Assembly (NCBI GenBank): GCA_029204225.1
Contig: CM055095.1
Location: 73,258,753 to 73,322,752, forward strand
From: Diphasiastrum complanatum
Taxonomy: Eukaryota; Streptophyta; Lycopodiopsida; Lycopodiales; Lycopodiaceae
DNA: 64,000 bases
Direction: 5' to 3'
Shown: positions 60,151-64,000 of the stretch, in pieces
Numbering within the stretch: position 1 is the stretch's first letter
Layout of the letters: each line of letters starts with the position of its first letter
Translations under genes and position numbers: made by a program
The notes under the pieces: generated by a model
Told to the model about the DNA's origin: nothing
What the model saw: the letters and a program-made list of their open reading frames with translations, nothing else
The model's database searches: none

Positions 60151-60408
60151 TTTTGAAAGGCCAAACAACATTGTATTCCAGATTTATAATAGAATATAAG
60201 TCTTTCTTTCATAAAGTAGATTGTTTTTACCATAACTCTTTTCAAAATCCTTTCATTGATTTCAAAATATCTCTCCCAAGAGTCTTCAAAGATTGTTGCA
60301 ATTGTTTTGTGGTTGTCTTTAAGCAATGTTCTAAATTTTTTAGAATGTTGAACTTGGTTCATCGTCATAATCTTCATCCTCCTCATGAATTGCATCAGCC
60401 ATAGCGCT

Positions 60409-60900
60409 TTATGTCGTAGCGTATTCAGTATGGAGTTTTAGCTTGCGTCTAATCCGTTTGGATAGACCTGTTAAAAACCACATAATCAAAGCATCTTCAC
60501 TGATCAAATCGAGATCGCACTCAGATCTGAGGTATTTGACCTGTTCAATATAATCTCTTACTGCCTCTCTCTTCCCCATTTCAATTTTACTTAAAAGGAG
60601 AAAAAGATCTTCCATAAATTTTCTGGGCTTAAATCTCGTAATGAGAGCGGCTTTAACCACTTCCCAATCTTGTCGTTCTACTTCATCCTGGTTATGAAAC
60701 CAATCTTGAGTAGCTCCAGTTAAGGCCATAGGGAATAACTGAAGTTTATCTTGTAGAAAAACTTTGCCATAGACCCTACACAATTCAGAAAAGATCTGGA
60801 GAAATTGGATGGGATCAGATAAGTATTTTGGTATATCCAGACGAGGAGGCCTTTTAACAATAATTGGTGGTGGGTTCAGTGGTTCTTCTTCAACATAATT
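60409..60900 (-). pseudogene. Ty3/gypsy gag fragment (minus strand)
   Basis: The minus frame 60409-60783 has DKLQLFPMALTGATQDWFHN, ALITRFKPRKFMEDLFLLLS, VRDYIEQVKYLRSECDLDLI and MWFLTGLSKRIRRKLKLH, the central gag domain. It pairs with 9567-11000 over its length. The N-terminal part continues in broken frames to about 60900. Confidence 0.85.
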
Positions 60901-61210
60901 TCAAATTATGTCAATCAGACAGTGAGATTGGATCTAGATTTTTCAAACAAAATCCTATCTCAAATCAGATTAGATCAGGTCTGTAAAACTTTATCACTTG
61001 GAAATAATCAGATTTATGATTTTTTGGAATTAGATCTTAATCAAGCGACACTAAAAATGAAAATTTTTCAGAATTTCTATCATAATATACTAGAATGGTT
61101 CAAAAATTTGACAGTGGCTAGATCTGGTCAATCAGAATCTAAAAATAGTATTGGCGAAGGTAGACTCGGCGAAGGTTCTTCACTATTATTTTTGGTAAAA
61201 AAATAACTAA
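60901..61210 (-). mobile_element. leader of the gypsy element
   Basis: Homologous to 11000-11240: AGTGAGATTGGATCTAGATTTT and TTCCAAAAATTTGACA-type words in the same order. Confidence 0.65.
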
Positions 61211-61269
61211 TTTGGCTATTTATTGACAAATATGATAAAATTAACCTTCATTGACTTTAGAGTGGATAA

Positions 61270-61545
61270 ATCTGACACACCTTGGCCTCAAAATCCTATT
61301 GGCCCATTTCTACCTCTCTAACTTTTCAAACTTAAAAAAGAGTGGGAACCAATTCAAAAATTGGAGGGAATCAATTTGAATTTGAATTTGAACAATTTTG
61401 GTGGAAACCCCTATTTATTCACTAACTTGACATTTAGACCTGCGACATTAAAAGTCCCACAAAAAGGCCTAAAGTCCTTTTATTGACTTTCTAATTATCA
61501 AATAACTATGTGATCATCGGGTTGGACTTACACATGTAGAGTGCC
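61270..61545 (-). mobile_element. truncated LTR of the gypsy family
   Basis: Matches 11785-12035 (CCTATTGGCC, TTCTACCTC, AAAAATTGGAGGGAA, CATCGGGTTGGACTTACACA). The left part of the LTR, with the TATA motif and primer site, is lost at about 61275. Confidence 0.75.
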
Positions 61546-61744
61546 AAATCCCTCTCACTCAGAGCTTTTATTTCAGGTTATAAAGAAAGCAATCACATCT
61601 ATCAATAATTTGGAGAAGATATCAATGCTAGGGTTAGGGTTGTCTTGGGATCCGCAAACCCTCCAACACCACGCGCCCGACTGACCCCCATCAATGATCC
61701 CCTCGGCTGGATGAGCGTCAAAACAAATTAAGACATAAGAGCAT

Positions 61745-61910
61745 ACGAGCAGCACGGCGCATCACAAGAGGAGCGCATGGAGAATGGAACACAGAGCGCT
61801 AGCATGGAGTGGCACAAGAGGAGCGCGAGCATGGAGCGATGGAGCATGGAGGGCAAGCATGGGGCGTAGAGCATGGAGCATGAAGGCGCGAGCATCGAAC
61901 ATGGACAAAG
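61745..61910. repeat. GAGCATGGAG-type short tandem repeats
   Basis: About ten AGCATGGAG/GAGCGCGAGC variants of 9-20 bp. Confidence 0.75.
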
Positions 61911-62099
61911 AAAAAGAAAACCCGCGAAAACATCACATACAGGGCACAAGCATGGGTATTTTTTGAAGGGTTGATGCATGGGCATGAGTACAGGACACAA
62001 TTACTATAATTAATAAAAAGTTCAACAGTCATGTCTCATTCAATACATCATTTAATGCCTATATTATAAAATTTTATATCCTGATTTGATACTCGAGCA

Positions 62100-62305
62100 T
62101 AGGGTAATAGGGGCAAATATGCCCTGGTAATGGTATATCCCTAGTATTTTCCGGGGGGCTTATACCAGTCTGGCTGGGTATTATCCTAAGTATATCAAAA
62201 GTCAATACACAGGGATATTTGGTTCTTTGCTAGGTATTGGAAAATTATATACCAGACTGGTATGTTTTTTAATACCTGGGTTGATACCAGGCACGACCCT
62301 ATATA
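62100..62305. other. possible foldback element
   Basis: TATACCAGTCTGG (62161) and CCAGACTGGTAT (62254) are inverted, and GGTATT/AATACC words flank them, so the region could fold. Target duplication not identified. Confidence 0.4.
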
Positions 62306-62780
62306 CCCGCCCAACACTGGTTCAGACAATCAAGATATCATCAGATTAGGAATACAATCAGTCTTTTTCTATGCAACCACAAGATTTCATTCTTTTTTCT
62401 AAAGTTTTGATGCATAAAAATATCAGACAAAATTCGCCTAGACCAAATTTACTATGAAGAATTCAATTATCACATTCGTGAATTTCAATACAGAGTTAGA
62501 CTTTTCAGAAATAGAAAAAACATTATTTTTCTTCCTATCTTCGATGACAGAATTCGTAGATAATTTGTTGAGCCTCAAAATTAGATGCATGATATCATTA
62601 TCACATCCGAGAATTCTGATCATTTACATTTTTGTACTATTAGAGGATTCACTCTATTTTGATACAAGATTGTCTAGCAAGAACTCGCAGGACTATCATA
62701 GCTCTGTATCATAATTCACGAGCCCCACTGAGAAATCGTGGGCACAAAAAATGACTTTTGGGTGCATTTGTGAATTCATG
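62306..62780. other. unassigned
   Basis: No gene recognised; open frame 62454-62714 has no family features. Confidence 0.45.
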
Positions 62781-62784
62781 TCCA

Positions 62785-64000
62785 AAAAGTCTATATATAG
62801 GCCTCACCCATTCTCTCCACAAGTTCATTCCAAATTTCTACTAGAGAGCTCATGCTAAAAATTTTCAAAACTATCTAGATCTCTCCCACTACTGCTCTCA
62901 TGGATTCCAAAGATCCATCGCTCTCACTTCATCGCCGCAACTCCCAACGGAAGTGTTGGCGCAACAAGAGGCCCTAATTCAACAGGCCCAACAATGACGA
63001 CAAACAGTAGTAGACAGCTCTTTGGATGTAGGCACTTCCAGATCAGGCTCATTTGGAGTGGTCTTGTCAACGACAGTCATTTTAGCTATTCAAGTATCAC
63101 TTCCTCCTAACATTACTAACACCTCTACCATTCCGCCATTACCTCCACCACCTACTGCCATATCCACGTCTTCAATTACACTTAACATGGACCTTGATAC
63201 CATTCCAAAAAACCCATCTCCAATGCATATTTTCCCTCTACTTGACTCTTCGATCAATGTAGATGATTTTGCCTTACACTTACTAATGCAAACCCAATCC
63301 ATCATGGCGACCAAAACTCCCATCCACTCTCCTTAAAAAACTAACTCTCCTCCAAAACACCAATTACTTCCACATTCACCTTCTCCAAAATCTCAATCCC
63401 CTCCACCTTCATTTCCTCAAAATACACTTCTCCACCAATTCCAGATCTCGTTCCATATGACCATATGCCTTACTCCCACTATGGACGCCCCTTTCCTGAA
63501 TTTGGACCTTGGGAGAAATTACCATTAGCAGTCCAAAAACGTGGTATGGTTGGTGAATGAGGTGCAACATAGCATTTTCGGCACATTGTCAGGCTAGCAC
63601 GCACTGAGACAGGTAGACGACGGCGGAGCCATCTTAAACATTAGCAAGAAAAGACAAAGTTGAAGGCTGATTCCAATCAATAGCAGCAGCAAATCTAGGA
63701 TCTAAATGCATACATCCAACAACAACAATAGATGCTCTCAACCACCTTCAGAACTAGCTCCAGCTCAATGATCAACGCATTTCCCATCTCCAAAATCTCA
63801 CGGTAAATCTTACTACAGAGAGGGACAATGCCTTAACAGCCGCAGCAACAACATGTTCCACTATAAGGATCAGCTAGAATAGGTCAATTTCATTGACTTT
63901 GCACCGCTAGCTATTCTTGAGGGAACTCAAATTCTAGTGGAGACATATCAAAAGTTGGCACAAAAGTTAAAGGCCACGATGGAGCAGTTAAAATAGCAAT
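62785..64000 (+). mobile_element. possible LTR-retroelement 5' part with gag-like remnants, runs off the window
   Basis: A TATA-like TCTATATATAGGCC at 62789-62802 precedes a Pro/Thr/Ser-rich frame (63022-63336). Downstream broken frames read YDHMPYSHYGRPFPEFGPWE and near the edge LVETYQKLAQKLKATMEQLK. Composition and order recall the N-terminal part of plant retroelement polyproteins, but no diagnostic motif is present and I do not identify a family. Confidence 0.3.

Overview
The window looks like nuclear DNA of a land plant with a large, repeat-rich genome. Three things point there: a multi-exon plant-type gene for the translation factor eIFiso4G with introns up to about 3 kb, plant-style retroelements (tRNA-iMet primer sites, UBN2-type copia, TNP2 CACTA transposase, Rep/helicase Helitron), and a TTTAGGG telomere-like tract. 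The eIFiso4G protein is well diverged from flowering-plant versions as I remember them, so a lycophyte, fern or other non-flowering lineage is my guess, with low confidence. Very long (GA/CT)n arrays are a hallmark of the window.

Layout. 1-5.5 kb: CT/GA arrays, a LINE reverse-transcriptase scrap and noncoding DNA. 5.57-6.5 kb (minus): first coding exon and probable 5' leader of a CMP-sialic-acid-transporter-like nucleotide-sugar transporter; no further exon was recognised. 8.7-13.9 kb (minus): nested LTR-retrotransposon debris (a tRNA-iMet-primed LTR element and a Ty3/gypsy family with LTR, gag and RT/RNase H pieces). 16.3-28.3 kb (minus): eIFiso4G, nine coding exons whose junctions can be placed to the base, giving 873 residues; its introns carry GA arrays and a gypsy RNase H fragment. 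28.3-31.7 kb: promoter side, then unassigned DNA. 31.8-34.4 kb (minus): decayed CACTA/TNP2 transposase. 35.1-36.2 kb (minus): chromodomain gypsy tail plus LTR. 37.7-42.65 kb (plus): copia element with a 5-bp target-site duplication and nearly identical LTR segments, but with a deleted 5' interior. 46.56-about 55.5 kb (minus): a Helitron with a diagnostic 3' hairpin and CTAG end, a broken Rep-helicase, an RPA-like ORF and a young 890-bp tandem amplification. 55.5-64 kb: huge GA arrays, minisatellites, a 12-oxophytodienoate-reductase pseudogene, and gypsy fragments in opposed orientations.

Only two host genes look potentially functional: eIFiso4G (cap-dependent translation initiation scaffold) and, if its remaining exons lie beyond the left edge, the nucleotide-sugar transporter (Golgi membrane). 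The rest is mobile DNA and its remains. The most unusual item is the Helitron amplification, in which recombination between the helicase and RPA-like genes created two tandem, in-frame RPA/helicase chimeric ORFs. All assignments come from reading the sequence and family knowledge; no database search was run.
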